Below are positions 34,073 to 43,784 of a stretch of DNA of 64,000 nucleotides, in pieces. The stretch is from Paenibacillus oleatilyticus (lineage in GTDB: Bacteria; Bacillota; Bacilli; Paenibacillales; NBRC-103111): positions 77,774-141,773 of the forward strand of contig NZ_JAHNZO010000001.1 of assembly GCF_018998565.1 (NCBI RefSeq). The letters run 5' to 3'. Numbering within the stretch: the first letter of the stretch is position 1; each line of letters begins with the position of its first letter. The position numbers and the translations under genes are program-made. The notes under the pieces are model-generated. The model made no database searches and was not told where the DNA came from. It saw only the letters and a list, made by a program, of their open reading frames with translations.

Positions 34073-34741
34073 ATGAAAATTTTATATATTGAAGACGACG
34101 CGGAAATCGGACAATGGGTCAGCGGCGATCTGACCGAAAGAGGGTACGAGGTTTTGTGGCTGACGTCCGGCGACCGGGCGGGCGAGCAGATGAAGGAAGC
34201 CGATCTCGTGCTGCTGGACGTGATGCTTCCGGGACTCGACGGCTTTACGGTCGGACAGCGGCTGAAGAAGGAGTTCCCGGCTACGCCTATTCTGATGATA
34301 TCGGCGCGGTCGTCGATCGAGGACAAGCTTCACGGGCTGCAATTTGCCGACGACTATGTGACGAAGCCCTTTCATCCCGACGAGCTGGCGGCGCGGATCG
34401 AAGTGCTGCTGCGCCGCTTCGACAAGCGGGTTTCCCCGCAACTCCAGCTCGGCCATCTGTGCGTCCACCCGGATGAGAATCGACTGGTCGACAGCGAGAC
34501 CGGCGAAGAAATTATTTTGACGGGCAAGCAGTTCCAAATCTTCATGTATTTTTTGCGTCATCCGAACCAAATTTTGACGAAGGATCAAATCTACGAAGCG
34601 GTATGGGGAGAGCCCTACCTGGAAGGCGACAAGACGCTGATGGTGCATATCCGCTACCTTCGCGAGAAAATCGAACGCGATCCCGGAAACCCGCAAATCA
34701 TCGAAACGATTCGCGGCATCGGCTATAGGGTGAGATTATGA
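34073..34741 (+). CDS. OmpR/PhoB-family response regulator
   Basis: 222 residues. Receiver domain (1-115) with the acidic pocket EDDAE, phospho-acceptor Asp49 in LVLLDVMLPGLDG and Lys in DYVTKPF. Winged-helix output domain (125-222) with VHIRYLREKIERDPGNPQIIETIRGIGYR. AAAGGATATC lies upstream. It overlaps the kinase gene by ATGA and heads an operon ending in an ABC exporter, so it probably controls export-based resistance. The trigger is unknown. Confidence 0.92.
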   Translation: MKILYIEDDAEIGQWVSGDLTERGYEVLWLTSGDRAGEQMKEADLVLLDVMLPGLDGFTVGQRLKKEFPATPILMISARSSIEDKLHGLQFADDYVTKPFHPDELAARIEVLLRRFDKRVSPQLQLGHLCVHPDENRLVDSETGEEIILTGKQFQIFMYFLRHPNQILTKDQIYEAVWGEPYLEGDKTLMVHIRYLREKIERDPGNPQIIETIRGIGYRVRL

Positions 34742-36105
34742 AGCTCGCAGCCAAAACGAAGTTCCGGAATTCGCTGCTGGCCCGGTACGTGTTTATTATT
34801 TTAATCGCACTGTGCATATGGCCGCTCGTCTTTCCGGTCGGCAGCCTGATTTATTACGTACAGAGCCAATTGTTTTACCCCGAAGAATTCAACATCTATG
34901 ACAGCCGCAACCTGGAAAAAGCATGGCATCAAGAAGCCAAGGATCTGGACAAAGCGGCGGCAGATGCGGTGGACGCCAAGCTTCGGGCATTGAAGGAACA
35001 ATATCCGCGCGCTTCGATGTTCTGGGTGGACGCTTCCGGCCGGCTGCGGCTCAAACTCGGGGTAACCGTTGCGATTCCGGAGCAATGGACGATGGCGGAC
35101 AGCATGCAATTTATGAAAAGCAGCTATGGCGGGGACCCGTTTACCGTCGTCGCTTTTATCGGCCAAGACCCGAAGCAGGGCTTCATGGTCGTGCAAATTC
35201 CGCGGCATATGATGGAAAGCGAAGTGATCTATCCGTCCAACGAGCGGTTTCTTACCGTGTTTATGCTTTCCATATTTTCGTTCTTCCTGTTCACTTCCTG
35301 GCTGTTCTTCGCCCGCATCCGCAAACGGCTTCTCCGCTTCCAAATCGCCATGACGGAGACCGACGAATCCGGCATTCCGCAGCCGATCGCCGTGAAGAGG
35401 GTCGACGAAATCGGGCAGCTTGGGCTGGCGTTCAACCATATGATCGATCAGTTGAACAGCGCACGCCGGCGGGAGCAAGAGGAGGAAGCGCTGCGCAAGC
35501 AGCTTATCGCCAACCTGTCGCACGACCTGCGGACACCGCTTACGACGATCCGGGGCCACGCCTATACCCTGCGCAAGGAACCGTTAACGCCCAAGGGAAA
35601 GCAGTCGCTCGACCTGATCGAATCGAAGGTAGACAATGTGGCGCAGTTGATCGAGAACCTGATGTCCTATACCTTGCTGTCGGCGGGCAAATACCCGCTG
35701 CGGACCGCCCGGACGGACGTGCTCAGGCTGTGCCGGACCTCCGTCGCCTCCTGGTATCCGGTCTTCGAGAAAGAAGGCTTCGACGTTGATGTCCGGCTGC
35801 CGGAAGCCGCCTTGTATTGGAACATCGATCCCCAATGGTTTACCCGCATTCTGGACAACCTGTTCCAGAACATCGTCCGCCATGCCAATTCGGGAAAATA
35901 TGTCTGTATCCGGACCGAGGAGCGGCACGGAACTACCGCCGTCGTTATCGCGGACAAGGGGCCGGGCATCCATGCGGAGTCGGACAACAAAGGGGCCGGC
36001 ATCGGCTTGACCATCGTCGCTTTAATGATCAAGGAAATGAGCCTGAAGCAGGATATCGTCGGCTCCCGCGACGGAACGGCCATCTATATGTATCCGAAAA
36101 TTTAA
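34738..36105 (+). CDS. sensor histidine kinase
   Basis: 455 residues: TM1 (~17-38), an extracytoplasmic domain of ~130 residues, TM2 (~172-192), HAMP-like linker, HisKA box LSHDLRTPLTT with His262, and HATPase motifs (NLFQNIVRHA, DKGPGI, GAGIGLTIV). Partner of the regulator at 34073. The sizeable sensor domain suggests it detects an external compound directly rather than through the transporter, unlike BceS-type kinases, which have almost no sensor loop. Confidence 0.92.
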   Translation: MKLAAKTKFRNSLLARYVFIILIALCIWPLVFPVGSLIYYVQSQLFYPEEFNIYDSRNLEKAWHQEAKDLDKAAADAVDAKLRALKEQYPRASMFWVDASGRLRLKLGVTVAIPEQWTMADSMQFMKSSYGGDPFTVVAFIGQDPKQGFMVVQIPRHMMESEVIYPSNERFLTVFMLSIFSFFLFTSWLFFARIRKRLLRFQIAMTETDESGIPQPIAVKRVDEIGQLGLAFNHMIDQLNSARRREQEEEALRKQLIANLSHDLRTPLTTIRGHAYTLRKEPLTPKGKQSLDLIESKVDNVAQLIENLMSYTLLSAGKYPLRTARTDVLRLCRTSVASWYPVFEKEGFDVDVRLPEAALYWNIDPQWFTRILDNLFQNIVRHANSGKYVCIRTEERHGTTAVVIADKGPGIHAESDNKGAGIGLTIVALMIKEMSLKQDIVGSRDGTAIYMYPKI

Positions 36106-36175
36106 ACGAATTTTAAACGAAAGCTCCCTTTCGTTTTAACCTTCGGCGTCTATTATGGAGGCTGAGGTGATTGAA

Positions 36176-37087
36176 GTGGAATCCATCATAACTACACGTA
36201 ATTTATCCAAGCACTACCGCTCGCGCAAAGCGGTCGACAAGGTCGATCTGGATATCCGGAAAGGCGATATCTACGGCTTTCTCGGTCCGAACGGCGCGGG
36301 CAAAACGACGACCATCCGCATGCTTCTCGGACTCATCAGGCCGACGGAAGGCACGATTCACATCTTCGGGAAGGACTTGAGAAAAGAGCAGCGGGCCATT
36401 CTTCGCAAGGTCGGCTCGCTGGTCGAATATCCTTCCTACTACGGCCATCTGACCGCTTATGAAAATCTGGAGACGATCCGCCGTATTCTGGACGTGCCGA
36501 AATCGCGCATCGACGAGGTGCTCGCCATCGTCCGGCTGACCAAGGAAGCGAAGCGCCCGGTCAAGGGCTTCTCCCTCGGCATGAAGCAGCGGCTCGGCAT
36601 CGCCTCCGCCCTGCTCGGGCGCCCGGAGCTGCTCATTCTGGACGAACCGACCAACGGCCTTGATCCGACGGGGATCTTGGAAATCCGCGAGCTGATCAAG
36701 GCGATGCCGAAGGAGCACGGCATAACCGTGCTCGTATCCAGCCACCTGCTCAGCGAAATTGAGCTGATGGCCACCCGCGTCGGAATCATCCAGCAAGGCG
36801 CGATGATGTTCGAGGATACGATCGACAGGCTGCGCGAGCGGGCCCAGAGCAGCATCCGCATCGCGCTGTCGAGCCCTGAGGGCGCCCGGCGTACCGTCGC
36901 GCTGACCGGGTGCCACGCCGAGCTCCACGAATCTTCTATTCTGATTGAGCATATTTCCGACGATACGCTTGCGGAAATCGTCGCGCTGCTCGTTCAGTCG
37001 GGACACTCGATTTACCGCGTGGAGGAAGTGAAGAAATCGCTGGAAAATATTTTCCTTGAGATGGTCGGGGAGGGAACCAGCCTATGA
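36176..37087 (+). CDS. ABC transporter ATP-binding protein (lantibiotic/bacitracin-resistance type)
   Basis: 303 residues. Walker A GPNGAGKTT, signature FSLGMKQRLGIASALLG, Walker B LLILDEPTNGLDP and H-loop SSHLLSE. The ~80-residue C-terminal extension is as in BcrA and MutF/SpaF/EpiF proteins that pair with ABC-2 permeases. GTG 36176 has GAGGTG six bases upstream; GTG 36167 and ATG 36155 are alternatives. It overlaps the next gene by four bases. Confidence 0.88.
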   Translation: MESIITTRNLSKHYRSRKAVDKVDLDIRKGDIYGFLGPNGAGKTTTIRMLLGLIRPTEGTIHIFGKDLRKEQRAILRKVGSLVEYPSYYGHLTAYENLETIRRILDVPKSRIDEVLAIVRLTKEAKRPVKGFSLGMKQRLGIASALLGRPELLILDEPTNGLDPTGILEIRELIKAMPKEHGITVLVSSHLLSEIELMATRVGIIQQGAMMFEDTIDRLRERAQSSIRIALSSPEGARRTVALTGCHAELHESSILIEHISDDTLAEIVALLVQSGHSIYRVEEVKKSLENIFLEMVGEGTSL

Positions 37088-37797
37088 TGCTCCGGGTGCT
37101 GGCTGCCGACTTTCTGAAAATTCGCCGGAAAGCGATCTGGTTTCTGATCTTCCTCGGGCCGATCGGCGTCATTGCGCTGCAGGCGGCCAATTACGGACTG
37201 CGTTACGATTATTTGATGGAAAAATACGCTGCCAACCCCTGGGGCGCTTTCCTGGGCAACATTCAATTTCTCCTTCCGGTGACGATCCTGCTCGGCGTCG
37301 CCATCATTGCTTCGATGATCGCGAACATCGAGCACCAGATGAATTCGTGGAAGCAGCTGCTGGCGCTGCCCATAGCCAGAACTGCCGTGTTCAGCGCCAA
37401 ATTTACCTTATGCGTGCTGATGCTGCTCGTCTCGTGCATCCTGCTGGGCATCGGCATCGTAGGCCTGGGGCTCGGCCTGAAGCTCGGCACGGACGTGCCG
37501 CTGATTAGCGTTATCAAGCTGAGCTTCTATCCGTTTATTGCCTCTTTACCGGCTTTGGCGCTGCAGCTGTGGCTGTCCGTGACGATGCGCAATCAAGCCC
37601 TTCCTTTGACGGTCGGCATTCTCGGAGGAGTCGTGTCGACCTATGCCAGCAATATGCCCGACTGGTTTTTATGGAAGCTTCCTTTGCTGACAAACCATGC
37701 GGGCATACCCGAGTATTCGGTCGTAGCCGGTCTTGCGGTCGGAATCGTCATTTTCGCCATCGGATTACTTCACTTTACGAGACGGGATGTGAATTGA
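37084..37797 (+). CDS. ABC-2 type permease, first subunit
   Basis: 237 residues with six hydrophobic segments and the ABC-2/MutE-EpiE style start (LAADFLKIRRKAIWFLIFLGPIG... NIEHQMNSWKQLLALPIART). It is coupled to the ATPase gene by ATGA and followed without a gap by a related permease. Such ATPase plus two unequal permeases form lantibiotic-immunity type exporters; here there are no lantibiotic genes nearby, so resistance to foreign antibiotics is more likely. Confidence 0.85.
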   Translation: MMLRVLAADFLKIRRKAIWFLIFLGPIGVIALQAANYGLRYDYLMEKYAANPWGAFLGNIQFLLPVTILLGVAIIASMIANIEHQMNSWKQLLALPIARTAVFSAKFTLCVLMLLVSCILLGIGIVGLGLGLKLGTDVPLISVIKLSFYPFIASLPALALQLWLSVTMRNQALPLTVGILGGVVSTYASNMPDWFLWKLPLLTNHAGIPEYSVVAGLAVGIVIFAIGLLHFTRRDVN

Positions 37798-38532
37798 ATG
37801 AGAACGTTCCTGAATGTGCTGCGCTCGGAGTGGCTCAAAATGCGCAAGGCCAACATTTGGCTGCTCGTCTTCGTCAGCCCGGCTCTTGCAGCGGTCAGCG
37901 GCTTCCTGTCGCCCATGGTCGCAGGTCTGCCCGAGTGGGAGTGGCTGTTTATAACGGCCGCCGCCATGCATGCTTTTCTGTTCCTGCCGCTGTTGACCGG
38001 GGTGTTCGCCGCCTTCGTCTGCCGCTACGAGCATGCGGGCGGAGGCTGGAAGCAGGTGCTGACTCTGCCGGTTTCCCGTACGCAGCTTTACCTGGCCAAA
38101 TTTACGATCGTCATCGCGCTGCTCGCCGTCACCCAACTGCTCCTGCTGGCCGTCGTCCTGACCATCGGTACGATTAAAGGCTTTACTTCGGCCGTGCCAT
38201 GGGACGTTTTACTGCGGAGCGTGCTGGGTGGCTGGGTGGCAACTTTACCCTTGGCCTCCCTGCAAATGTTCGTATCGGTCGCTTGGTCCAGCTTTGCCGC
38301 GCCGCTTGCGATCAATGTCATCTTCACGATTCCGAATATGCTTATCGTCAATTCGAGCGACTACGGACCGTATTACCCTTGGGCGCAGCCCGTCCTGTCC
38401 ATGCTTCCGAAGGGACAGGCGGATTTCGGCGCGTTTAACGTCCCGCTGGAGACGCTGCTGTTCGTTATTCTCGGAAGCTTCCTCGTCTTCTTCGCCAGCG
38501 GGCTTACTTATTTCCGCAGGAAAGAAATTTAA
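37798..38532 (+). CDS. ABC-2 type permease, second subunit
   Basis: 244 residues, six hydrophobic segments, with the same N-terminal pattern as the preceding permease (FLNVLRSEWLKMRKANIWLLVFVSPALAA ... GGGWKQVLTLPVSRTQLYLAKF). The start is next to the previous stop (TGAATG). Last gene of the operon, followed by a strong terminator. Confidence 0.85.
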   Translation: MRTFLNVLRSEWLKMRKANIWLLVFVSPALAAVSGFLSPMVAGLPEWEWLFITAAAMHAFLFLPLLTGVFAAFVCRYEHAGGGWKQVLTLPVSRTQLYLAKFTIVIALLAVTQLLLLAVVLTIGTIKGFTSAVPWDVLLRSVLGGWVATLPLASLQMFVSVAWSSFAAPLAINVIFTIPNMLIVNSSDYGPYYPWAQPVLSMLPKGQADFGAFNVPLETLLFVILGSFLVFFASGLTYFRRKEI

Positions 38533-38550
38533 GCGAAAGAGAAATAATAA

Positions 38551-38595
38551 AGAGACCGAAATTCTTCATAAGAGGAATCGGTCTCTTCGCTTTTT
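38551..38595 (+). terminator. terminator of the TCS-ABC operon
   Basis: AGAGACCGA/TCGGTCTCT stem, then tcgcttttt. Confidence 0.85.
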
Positions 38596-38804
38596 GTGCG
38601 ATAGGTATTTTTTAGTTTTAATAGAAAAATCGCAATCGATAAGAAACAACGGCGTGTGATACATGTTACAATAGAATGGCTGCTGAACATTCTTTTGCCC
38701 CTACTTACCGCAATGCAATTCCATGTCGCACGGGAGGAATTAGAGAGAAGTCGTCTGACAAAAACCTGCTGTTTTTATGCTTTTACAATGAGAGGAGTAA
38801 CAAC

Positions 38805-40286
38805 GTGGAGAACCATACAAAACCAAACGACAGCGGAGGGACATTCGGGAGCAGAGCCAACTTAATGGTCGTTTTGGTTATGATTCTTGGGGTATTTGTA
38901 GCCATCTTGAATGAGACGCTCCTTAATGTCGCTTTGTCCAAAATTATGGCGGATATCGGAATTTTACCGAGTACCGCGCAATGGTTGACAACCGGATATT
39001 TGCTGGTTATCGGGGTGCTGATCCCGGTCACCGCTTTTTTAATTCAGAAGTTCACGACAAGAACCTTGTTCCTTTCGGCCATGAGCTTGTTCACGCTGGG
39101 TACGCTGGCGGCGGCCGTCTCGTCGGGATTCGGCATGCTTCTGCTCGGCAGGATGCTGCAAGCGTCGGGAACCGGCCTGCTGTTTCCGCTGCTGACCAAT
39201 GTCGTGCTGGCTACGGTCCCTCTGGAAAAAAGAGGCTCGGCCATGGGAACGATCGGCATCGTCATCACCTTTGCCCCGGCGATCGGACCGACGCTGTCGG
39301 GGATCATCGTCGAGCACTTCAGCTGGCGCGTGCTCTTTTACGGCGTCATCCCGATCGCGCTGCTGGTCATCGCCATCGCTTATCTGAAGCTTAAGAACGT
39401 CACCGAGACAAGAAATCCGAAAGTCGACGTCCTGTCGCTTCTGCTCTCCACCTGTGGATTCGGAGGAATCGTGTACGGCTTCAGCAGCGCCGGCGAAGGG
39501 CACGGCGGCTGGTCGAGCAGCGCAGTCCTGATTCCGGTGATCATCGGCGCCGTCGCTTTAGGCTTGTTCGTTTGGAGACAACTGACGCTGGCGGAACCGC
39601 TGCTGGATCTGAGAGCATTTAAATTCAACGTGTTCCGATTGTCGACGCTGATCATGATGATCGTCATGATGGCGATGTTCTCCGCCATGATGCTGCTGCC
39701 GATTTTCCTTCAGGGCGCGCTCGGCTACAGCCCGCTGCAAGCCGGTCTGGTCATGCTGCCGGGCGGCATTTTGATGGGCATTATGTCGCCGATCACGGGC
39801 CGGCTGTTCGATAAATTCGGCGCCAAGTGGCTGGCGGTCGTCGGGCTGGCGCTGATCGCCAATACGCTGTGGCAGTTTTCCTCGATCTCCCTGTCGACAC
39901 CGTACGCGATGATCATGATTTTGAATACGCTGCTGATGCTGGGGATTTCGATGCTGATGATGCCGGTCATGACCAACGCGTTGAACGAGCTTCCGCCGCG
40001 GCTATATCCGCACGGCACGGCCATTATCAGCACGCTTCAGCAGGTGTCGGGCGCGGTCGGAACGGCGCTGCTGGTCACGGTGATGACCAACGGCTCCAAG
40101 CATTTCCTGGAAAGCGCCGCTGGAACCAAAACGGATGCCCCGCTGCCAATTCTGGCGATGATGGCCGGGATGAAGAGCGCGTTTCTGCTGGCCTTCGGCC
40201 TGGTCGTCGCCGCTTGGATCGTTTCGTTCTTCCTGAAGCGGGCGCAGCCTTCGGGAGGCGGAAGCGGGCAAGTTTCCGCACACTAA
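38805..40286 (+). CDS. DHA2-family MFS multidrug exporter (EmrB/QacA type)
   Basis: 493 residues, 14 predicted helices. Motifs: FVAILNETLLNVALSKI (motif D1-like), STAQWLTTGYLLVIGVLIP, LLGRMLQASGTGLLFPL (motif B-like Arg), FAPAIGPTLSG (motif C, antiporter). Proton-driven export of drugs. GTG 38805 is chosen for its AGGAG seven bases upstream; upstream in-frame sequence is unlike the family. It is the intact relative of the damaged pump at 2916-3761. No regulator is adjacent. Confidence 0.88.
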   Translation: MENHTKPNDSGGTFGSRANLMVVLVMILGVFVAILNETLLNVALSKIMADIGILPSTAQWLTTGYLLVIGVLIPVTAFLIQKFTTRTLFLSAMSLFTLGTLAAAVSSGFGMLLLGRMLQASGTGLLFPLLTNVVLATVPLEKRGSAMGTIGIVITFAPAIGPTLSGIIVEHFSWRVLFYGVIPIALLVIAIAYLKLKNVTETRNPKVDVLSLLLSTCGFGGIVYGFSSAGEGHGGWSSSAVLIPVIIGAVALGLFVWRQLTLAEPLLDLRAFKFNVFRLSTLIMMIVMMAMFSAMMLLPIFLQGALGYSPLQAGLVMLPGGILMGIMSPITGRLFDKFGAKWLAVVGLALIANTLWQFSSISLSTPYAMIMILNTLLMLGISMLMMPVMTNALNELPPRLYPHGTAIISTLQQVSGAVGTALLVTVMTNGSKHFLESAAGTKTDAPLPILAMMAGMKSAFLLAFGLVVAAWIVSFFLKRAQPSGGGSGQVSAH

Positions 40287-40327
40287 CAAGGTTTAACCCC
40301 CGAATCGCCTTAAGCGATTGCGGACGC

Positions 40328-40372
40328 AAGAAGACGGCCCCTGCCTTGAGCGGGCGCCGTCTTCTTTGCTTT
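40328..40372. terminator. bidirectional terminator
   Basis: An 11-bp stem AAGAAGACGGC/GCCGTCTTCTT, then TGCTTT. It serves the MFS gene and the convergent stalk-domain gene. Confidence 0.8.
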
Positions 40373-40387
40373 GCATCCATATGCCGT

Positions 40388-41194
40388 CTATTGTTTGTCC
40401 ACGATTACAATCGTCATCGATTTGGCGCTGTGCATGCCGACAAAAAGATCGCAGTTCAGAGCTTCCGACGCGTCGCGGAGCGGAATGAAGCTGGAGCCGT
40501 CCACGATTTGCGCGGGAACGCCGAATTGGATCGCTTTTCCGTTGATCGTCGAGGACTTCTGACCAATCTTAAAGGTCATGACATCGCTGCCTTTCGTCGC
40601 CTTCACCGTCTGGGTTTCGGGATTCCATTCCACTTTCGCCCCAAGCGCTTCGAGCGTGGAACGAAGGGGCACAAGCATGCTTCCGTCTTTGATAAAAGGA
40701 GCCACTTCCGGGTTCAGCTTCCGGTTGTCGATGAAAATATGTACTCCCTCGCCGCGTCCGTCCCATTTCTCCGTCGCGCAAGTCATTTGATAGGCTACGT
40801 CGAGCGATTTCAAGTCCGCCCCTTGGACCGCACCGGGAAGCGTAACATCCCACTTTTGGCTTTGGCCCGGCTCCAGGCTCAAACCTGTCAGAAACGCATC
40901 GTTATCCCATTCCCGCGTCGCCAATTCGTTCCCTGCGGCGTCCTTTACGGTAAGTTTGAACTTTTCCACCTTGTTTATTTTTACGTTGCTGATGTTGACA
41001 AATACCCCTTTGACGAGCAGCGCGTCCTTTTCGTATTTGCCCGACAACGCCGCGAAAGTAAGTTCTCCGGTTGGCTGTACGGAAGCCGATGCCGGGGCGC
41101 TGAAGGCGAGCATCCATGTCATCAGCACAACGGACAGCATGCTTAAAGCCAGAATCGATTGGAATCGTTGCTTCATCGTTTTCATAGAACGCAT
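40388..41194 (-). CDS. secreted protein with copper-amine-oxidase-N stalk domain
   Basis: 268 residues: signal peptide (~1-38, ...FSAPASAS), an Ig-like/DUF4352-type beta domain (~45-145) and a C-terminal stalk domain (~150-268) with VHIFIDNRKLNPEVAPFIKDGSMLVPLRSTLEALGAKVEWNPETQTV. Stalk domains of this kind are abundant in Paenibacillus secreted proteins and are structural, not enzymatic. It shares this domain with the large protein at 30834. Start ATG 41194 or 41185. Confidence 0.82.
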   Translation of the reverse strand: MRSMKTMKQRFQSILALSMLSVVLMTWMLAFSAPASASVQPTGELTFAALSGKYEKDALLVKGVFVNISNVKINKVEKFKLTVKDAAGNELATREWDNDAFLTGLSLEPGQSQKWDVTLPGAVQGADLKSLDVAYQMTCATEKWDGRGEGVHIFIDNRKLNPEVAPFIKDGSMLVPLRSTLEALGAKVEWNPETQTVKATKGSDVMTFKIGQKSSTINGKAIQFGVPAQIVDGSSFIPLRDASEALNCDLFVGMHSAKSMTIVIVDKQ

Positions 41195-41241
41195 TCTTCC
41201 CTTCGTTGTCTTTCACTCGAATCCTGCGATAGATCCGAAGC

Positions 41242-43326
41242 TTAATCGTTCATCGTCCCGTCCACAGGGTCAACCCAATAGTTCCAAAACTCGCCCGTTC
41301 TATCAACTGTGGCGTGGACTGTCGGCTGTCCCTTCTTCGTAAAGGTATGAACATAAGGATTTTCCGTGGAGAATTCAACCGAATAACCGGTCAGATCGAT
41401 ATCGAACAGCTTGTTCACCATCGGTTTGGCCGCGGCGATGGCTTCTTCTTTCGTATAGATCGGCTTTCTATCCTTATCCAGGAGGAGGGGCAAATTCGCT
41501 TCATTGTCGTCTTTTTTGCCGTAGGCCAAGATCGACTTGATTGTGCCTGTCTTGGAGCCAATCACTACGGCATAATTGCCGCCGTCGTCAAAGAACTTCC
41601 ACAGATCGTGTTGCCCCTCGGAATAGTTATGGTCCGCCTGTTTAAAGGTTACCGGCTTTCCGACATTTATCGTTTGGAGTGCTTTCAACGCAGCGTTTTT
41701 CGCTTTGTCGTTCCCCTGTGCGACAGGATAGCTGATCATTATGCCTCTTTCGCTCAGCGTGTCCGCATCCAGAGTTACGATCATGTCCTTGCTCTGAAGC
41801 CTCCATTCATGCGTTGATTTACCGTCCTCAAACCGTTTCTCTCTCTCTACGGTCTCGGCGGTAAACGTTTTGTTTGCATCCACTTGACGTAAAGCTTCCG
41901 CAGCAGCATTTTTCACAGCCGCATCCGTTTCGTCCCACGTATATTGGACATAAGCGTTCGCAATTTGCTTCGTCTTCCGGTCAATGGCGACTTGTCCTTT
42001 TCCGTTCTTATTCAGTAAGATCCACTCTGCCGTGATTTCGGGGTCCGCCACTTCGTAAAGCTCCGCTTGCGAATCTCCCAGAAAACGGCGCAGCTCTTCT
42101 TGGGCCGCTTCAACGACGTTCTTGTCCAGCGGGATATCGTGAATCGTGAGCTTTTTCTTCGCTTGCGAAGTGCCGCCGGACGATTCCGTCGCGATCACAG
42201 GGGGCGCCGACAGATTGCCGGATGCGGACTCTGGAGCTTTGGCATTGACCAGCGTCACGGAAGAAAGGGCAATGACGGAAGCCAGCCCGAGCGCCGACCA
42301 GCGGTAAGATTTTTTATGATAATTTTTGATCATGACGATTCTCCTTTTTATTTGTTGTTTGCCTCCTGATAAATTGGCCATACCCGGGGTCGGATACAAG
42401 GTGGCATAATGCTCCAACAGGCGAATGATCGTATGGCCGTAGCTTTCTTTTTGCTCCGCGCCGATGTAGGATAGCGCAAGCGCGTCGGCCGCGATTTCCT
42501 GATCTTCGCGCATCCGGTAATAGGCATACCACAGAACCGGATTGAACCAGTGCAGGATCAGAAAGCCGTTCATCAGCCAGTTCACGGCGACGTCCTTGCG
42601 TTTCACATGGGCCAGCTCGTGATAAAAAATATACCGCAGCTGCCGGTCGTCCAGCATGTTCATCAGCGAATCCGACAGCACGACGCGCGGACGCATAAAC
42701 CCGAACACAGCCGGGCTGGATATCGGTCCCGCCGTAATTAACGGGATCGATTGTCGGATCGCCATCGTCTCCCGGCATTGTTCGAACAGCCCGACAATTC
42801 CGGGGTCCGTAATGACGGGCTGCTTTGCGAGCCGGGCATACACGCGCCGGTTCGCGGCGACGGTTAAGATCCCGAGACAAACCGCGCCCAGCAGCCATAC
42901 GACAAACGCGAGCTTATGGATCGAAAAGCTTGCCGAAGGCTGCTTTTCTACCAGTTCGGCTGTCTGAACAGGCGGTTCCTGCTTGGTTCCTACAGGAGCA
43001 GTTTTCGTTGGCGTGTTGTTCGTCATCTCCTGGTGAACAGGTGATGCTACCGGCAGACGCGGCGAAGGTGCATCGGGTGTCCGTAGAGCTTCCTGGCCGT
43101 AGGAAAGCAAGTTATATACACTGAATGAGCTTTCGGGCGCCCACGGCAGAAGCAATCTTGCTATAATGACCAGCCACAGCATATAGTGCCATCTGGGAGA
43201 CAGCTTGTTTCCCGCGATGACTTTGACTAATAAGACAAGCCCCGCCAGCACCCCGGCCATCAGCGAGGTCTCCAATACCCAGTCAAAAAAGCTCAAGAGA
43301 GAAAGGCTTAGACCGTCCAATGTCAT
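41242..43326 (-). CDS. BlaR1/MecR1-like M56 membrane protease with PepSY-like sensor end
   Basis: 694 residues. Transmembrane helices at ~17-38, ~47-62 and ~137-158; zinc-protease motif HELAH at 236-240 with EDQEIAADALAL downstream, as in M56 peptidases; another helix near 345-365; then a ~320-residue extracytoplasmic part. Classical BlaR1 carries a penicillin-binding transpeptidase domain there. This one instead has repeated A-x-x-AL...W-x-F...VxID-x-xTGxI units of the PepSY/YcdB kind and no Ser-x-x-Lys. It should sense something other than beta-lactams and cleave the repressor encoded just upstream. Overlaps blaI-like stop by ATGA. Confidence 0.85.
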   Translation of the reverse strand: MTLDGLSLSLLSFFDWVLETSLMAGVLAGLVLLVKVIAGNKLSPRWHYMLWLVIIARLLLPWAPESSFSVYNLLSYGQEALRTPDAPSPRLPVASPVHQEMTNNTPTKTAPVGTKQEPPVQTAELVEKQPSASFSIHKLAFVVWLLGAVCLGILTVAANRRVYARLAKQPVITDPGIVGLFEQCRETMAIRQSIPLITAGPISSPAVFGFMRPRVVLSDSLMNMLDDRQLRYIFYHELAHVKRKDVAVNWLMNGFLILHWFNPVLWYAYYRMREDQEIAADALALSYIGAEQKESYGHTIIRLLEHYATLYPTPGMANLSGGKQQIKRRIVMIKNYHKKSYRWSALGLASVIALSSVTLVNAKAPESASGNLSAPPVIATESSGGTSQAKKKLTIHDIPLDKNVVEAAQEELRRFLGDSQAELYEVADPEITAEWILLNKNGKGQVAIDRKTKQIANAYVQYTWDETDAAVKNAAAEALRQVDANKTFTAETVEREKRFEDGKSTHEWRLQSKDMIVTLDADTLSERGIMISYPVAQGNDKAKNAALKALQTINVGKPVTFKQADHNYSEGQHDLWKFFDDGGNYAVVIGSKTGTIKSILAYGKKDDNEANLPLLLDKDRKPIYTKEEAIAAAKPMVNKLFDIDLTGYSVEFSTENPYVHTFTKKGQPTVHATVDRTGEFWNYWVDPVDGTMND

Positions 43327-43730
43327 CTGTCCTTTCTTCTGTCGCGATCCTGCCCCTCTTCCGTCTTCTCGTCGAGAATCCGTTTGAGTTCGCTAATTTC
43401 GTCCGAAGACAGCTGCTGTTCCCGCAAGAAATGGACCAGCAGCGGTTTGACCGCCCCGCCGTACAGCCGCTTGAGAAAGGACTGTGTCTCGGTCTGCACG
43501 TAATCGTCCTGCGAGACCAAAGGATAGTACAAATAGGTCCTGCCCGCCTCTTGAAAGGCGATCGCATTTTTTTGGAGCAGCCGGCTGATCAGCGTCCGGA
43601 CCGTTTTCGGCTTCCAGTCCATTTGCCCTTCGAGGGCCTCGATGACTTCGTTGCCCGTCTGCGGGGACCGGGTCCAGAGGATTTTCATCACTTCCCACTC
43701 GGCCTCGGATATTTTAGGCAGTTCTTTCAT
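43323..43730 (-). CDS. BlaI/MecI-family repressor
   Basis: 135 residues. Winged helix (ISEAEWEVMKILWTRSPQTGNEVIEAL ... WKPKTVRTLISRLLQK) followed by a dimerisation tail (SFLKRLYGGAVKPLLVHFL). BlaI proteins bind TACA/TGTA-type dyads and are inactivated by cleavage in the tail by the partner protease. The preferred start is ATG 43730, after AAAGGAG; ATG 43757 has no site and lies in the operator region. Two dyads upstream at 43760-43800 support autoregulation. Confidence 0.87.
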   Translation of the reverse strand: MKELPKISEAEWEVMKILWTRSPQTGNEVIEALEGQMDWKPKTVRTLISRLLQKNAIAFQEAGRTYLYYPLVSQDDYVQTETQSFLKRLYGGAVKPLLVHFLREQQLSSDEISELKRILDEKTEEGQDRDRRKDR

Positions 43731-43759
43731 GAATCTTGTGTTCTCCTTTCCGTTCATCT

Positions 43760-43777
43760 GGATTACTGATGTAATCC
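43760..43777. promoter_or_regulatory. BlaI-type operator 1
   Basis: GGATTACTGATGTAATCC is a near-perfect dyad: GATTAC and GTAATC half-sites with a four-base centre, 30 bases upstream of the repressor start. Confidence 0.75.
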
Positions 43778-43784
43778 TATATTA

